Source: Paraburkholderia caballeronis (GTDB lineage Bacteria > Pseudomonadota > Gammaproteobacteria > Burkholderiales > Burkholderiaceae). Taken from it: a stretch of DNA of 64,000 bases. Positions 62,179 to 64,000 of the stretch are shown here, piece after piece. Within the stretch, counting starts at the first letter, position 1. Each line of letters opens with the position of its first letter. Location of the stretch: positions 1,488,001-1,552,000 of the forward strand of contig NZ_FNSR01000002.1 in NCBI RefSeq assembly GCF_900104845.1. The letters are read 5' to 3'. The translations under genes and the position numbers were made by a program. The notes under the pieces were generated by a model that was given only the letters and a program-made list of their open reading frames with translations, did not search any database and was not told the origin of the DNA.

Positions 62179-63423
62179 ATGTCTTCTGACGCAACGGTCG
62201 CTCATGACGCCGGGCTTCGGCTCGTTTCTCCGTTGTCCGCGGCGCTGGGTTTCGCGGACGCCATCACCGATATCGGATCGACGGCGGCGGAGCGCGAAGT
62301 CGCGCATCGTCTGCCGCGCGAAGAGATCGCGCGCCTCAAGGCGCTCGGCTTCGGCGCGCTGCGCCTGGCGGCCGATGCGGGCGGGCGCGGCGTGTCGTTG
62401 CGCGAACTGTTCGGCGTGGCCCGCGACGTCGCGGCCGCGGATTCGAACGTCGCACATGCGTTCCGCAACCATCTGTGGCAGGTCGAAGCCGCGTTGCGGC
62501 AGCGGGGCCACCCGTTCCATGCGCACGTTCTCGATCTGACGAAGCAGCACAAGACGGTCGGGCTGGGTTTTGCGCAAAGCGATGCGGTCGCGGCGGGCGC
62601 GCGCTCAAGCAAGGTGTTGAGCCGGCTCGAATGGGACGAACGCCGGCACGCGTATGTCGGCTCGGGAGACAAGGTCTACGCGACGGGCAACCTGTACAAC
62701 GACGCGTTCGTCGGCCTCGCGGTCGAAAGCCGCCACGGGGAGACCGTGCAGTACGTGCTCGAACGCGGCGACGGCGTCAGCGACGAGGACGACTGGCAGG
62801 GGTTCGGCCAGCGCCTGACCGGGTCCGGCACCGCGAGATTCCGCGCCGTGACGGTGCCGGCCGCGCACGTCTATCCGCCCGATCCGCCGAAGTCCGCCGA
62901 AGCCGCGCCGTGGGGATACACGTTTCACCAGGTCTACCTGACGAACTGCATCGCGGGCATCGTCCGGCGCGTGGCGCTGGACGCCGTCGAAGTGCTGCGC
63001 GCGAGACGGCGCAATTTCTATCACGGCGAAGCCGACCATCCCGCCGGGGAGGCCGTGTTGCAGGCGCTGCTGGGCCGTATCCGGGCCTACGCGGCGTGCG
63101 TTGACGCGACAGCGGACCGCGCCGTCGATGCGCTGCAACGCGCGTGGGACAGCTACGGCACTTCTGCCGAATACGAGGCCACGCTGACTGCGACGCATTC
63201 GGCGGCGGAAGCCAAGGTCGTGATCGACGATCTGGCGCCGCAGATCGCCAGCTGGCTGATCGACCTCGGGTCCGGCTCCGTCGTGTCGCGGGCCGGCGCG
63301 CTGGACCGGCACTGGCGCAATATCAAGGTCATCGCTTCGCACAACCCGCGGCTTTACAAGGAACGGCTGCTCGGCGAGAACCTGCTGACCGGGCAGTTGC
63401 CGCCCACCGGCGCGTTTTTTTGA
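62179..63423 (+). CDS. Acyl-CoA-dehydrogenase-like flavin monooxygenase (SfnB/DszC type)
   Basis: This 414-residue protein has the acyl-CoA dehydrogenase fold: an all-helical N-terminal domain (AEREVAHRLPREEIARLKALGFGALRL), the FAD/FMN middle barrel (VGLGFAQSDAV, YVGSGDKVYATGNLYND) and a C-terminal helical domain ending HWRNIKVIASHNPRLYKERLLG. The usual catalytic Glu/Gln of true dehydrogenases is not evident. Such proteins (SfnB, DszC, NtaA-like) use reduced flavin to oxidise or desulfonate organosulfur compounds. Lying after an SsuA/B/C-type operon, it probably acts on the imported sulfonate. GAAGGGAC precedes ATG 62179. Confidence 0.82.
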   Translation: MSSDATVAHDAGLRLVSPLSAALGFADAITDIGSTAAEREVAHRLPREEIARLKALGFGALRLAADAGGRGVSLRELFGVARDVAAADSNVAHAFRNHLWQVEAALRQRGHPFHAHVLDLTKQHKTVGLGFAQSDAVAAGARSSKVLSRLEWDERRHAYVGSGDKVYATGNLYNDAFVGLAVESRHGETVQYVLERGDGVSDEDDWQGFGQRLTGSGTARFRAVTVPAAHVYPPDPPKSAEAAPWGYTFHQVYLTNCIAGIVRRVALDAVEVLRARRRNFYHGEADHPAGEAVLQALLGRIRAYAACVDATADRAVDALQRAWDSYGTSAEYEATLTATHSAAEAKVVIDDLAPQIASWLIDLGSGSVVSRAGALDRHWRNIKVIASHNPRLYKERLLGENLLTGQLPPTGAFF

Positions 63424-63443
63424 CCGCCAGCTTCGAGCGTCGG

Positions 63444-63836
63444 CTACATCGCCGCCACACAATCGATCTCGATATCGAAGCGTCCCGGCCACGCCGGCAC
63501 GTTGATGAAAATCCTCGCCGGCGGATTCAGGCCGAAGAAGCGCCGATATACGTCATTCACGGCAGCGAACGCATCGACCGACGTGCAATAGACGTTGCAC
63601 TTGAGCACCCGGTCGAGCGACGAACCCGCAGTCTCCACGCATAACTTCAACTGCTCCAGCACGCGCTGCGTCTGCGTCTCGATCGTCGCATCGATGATCT
63701 CGCCTGTCTTGGGATCGAACGGCGGAAAGCCGGACACATAAAGCGTATCGCCATGGCGAGTGACGGCGGAAACCGGTGCGTTCCGGCGTTCCAGCCAGGT
63801 GGACAGAGGTTCGACGCGAATGATTTCCCGGTCCAT
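63444..63836 (-). CDS. RidA/YjgF-family protein
   Basis: This 130-residue classic-length RidA has VSGFPPFDPKTGEIIDATIETQT and Arg108 in NPPARIFINVPAWPGRFDIEID, the position of the catalytic Arg. It would hydrolyse 2-aminoacrylate-type enamines or other imines. It is convergent with the flavin monooxygenase. A second RidA in this island (53787-54242) is of the longer type. No further gene can be supported from 63837 to the end. Confidence 0.9.
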   Translation of the reverse strand: MDREIIRVEPLSTWLERRNAPVSAVTRHGDTLYVSGFPPFDPKTGEIIDATIETQTQRVLEQLKLCVETAGSSLDRVLKCNVYCTSVDAFAAVNDVYRRFFGLNPPARIFINVPAWPGRFDIEIDCVAAM

Positions 63837-64000
63837 TGCATTTATCCGCAGGAAGGTGATGGGGCGCAGCCAGGCGAGTGGCTACTTCTCGCATTGAAAT
63901 ATGCCCGACATGGGAGCGTGAATGTTTCGCGTCGAACTGAAACGTGGAATGAGGATTCCTGCGAAAGGCTTTCACCGGCCGGGCAACGGCGAGCGAAGCT

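Overview
The window is about 68% G+C by eye, with strong G/C bias at third codon positions, and is densely packed with genes on both strands. The gene content points to Burkholderia in the broad sense (Burkholderia, Paraburkholderia, Caballeronia and relatives): several OmpC-like porins with leaders ending in AHAQ, a DUF4148 protein, short H-NS proteins with a C-terminal GRGRxPxW motif, DUF3562-type and proline/aspartate-rich micro-proteins, an extra IF-1, and many LysR regulators and chemoreceptors. It reads like accessory or second-chromosome DNA: transport, catabolism, iron uptake and sensing. I saw no tRNA, rRNA, insertion sequence, prophage or CRISPR array.

Layout. 0.2-9.9 kb: a small exported protein, an AMP-forming acyl-CoA synthetase preceded by a six-copy array of 49-bp palindromic units (2552-2844), a Crp/Fnr regulator, a DUF4148 protein, a LysE exporter, a 14.6-copy 7-bp repeat, a second FtsI-like transpeptidase, H-NS, a small basic protein and a membrane protein with a degenerate EAL domain. 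9.9-15.7 kb: a LysR gene divergent from porin, secreted alpha/beta hydrolase, MFS transporter and cytosolic paralogous hydrolase, which looks like one uptake-and-hydrolysis unit. 16-23.2 kb: two chemoreceptors, a LysR regulator, a bicupin and a porin.

23.4-25.2 kb: a lower-GC insert with a RecF/OLD-like ATPase overlapping a TOPRIM-like DUF4276 gene, a candidate defence pair. 25.9-29.9 kb: a tightly overlapping phosphonate operon (PEP mutase fused to a nucleotidyltransferase, phosphonopyruvate decarboxylase, aminotransferase). 30-42.9 kb: iron and redox functions, namely a PepSY reductase-like protein and a Fiu-type TonB receptor operon (each with a Fur-box-like site), a PaoABC-type periplasmic aldehyde oxidoreductase with a MocA-like cofactor gene, and a low-affinity iron permease family protein. 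42.9-49.9 kb: an aspartate carbamoyltransferase with an N-terminal HTH, a DapA-like aldolase, small Burkholderia proteins, a LysE exporter, an old yellow enzyme with an ArsR regulator, a cold-shock protein and a second IF-1.

50-63.9 kb: a chemoreceptor followed by what looks like a catabolic island: a Tat-exported class V aminotransferase, divergent RidA and porin, a YheO/DauR-type regulator, two back-to-back sulfonate-type ABC transporters, an acyl-CoA-dehydrogenase-like flavin monooxygenase and a second RidA. The second transporter operon is preceded by a leader with mutually exclusive antiterminator and terminator hairpins (59418-59464). The best candidates for undescribed biology are the ATPase/DUF4276 pair, the attenuator-like leader, the palindromic array at 2.6 kb and the 52-64 kb catabolic island.
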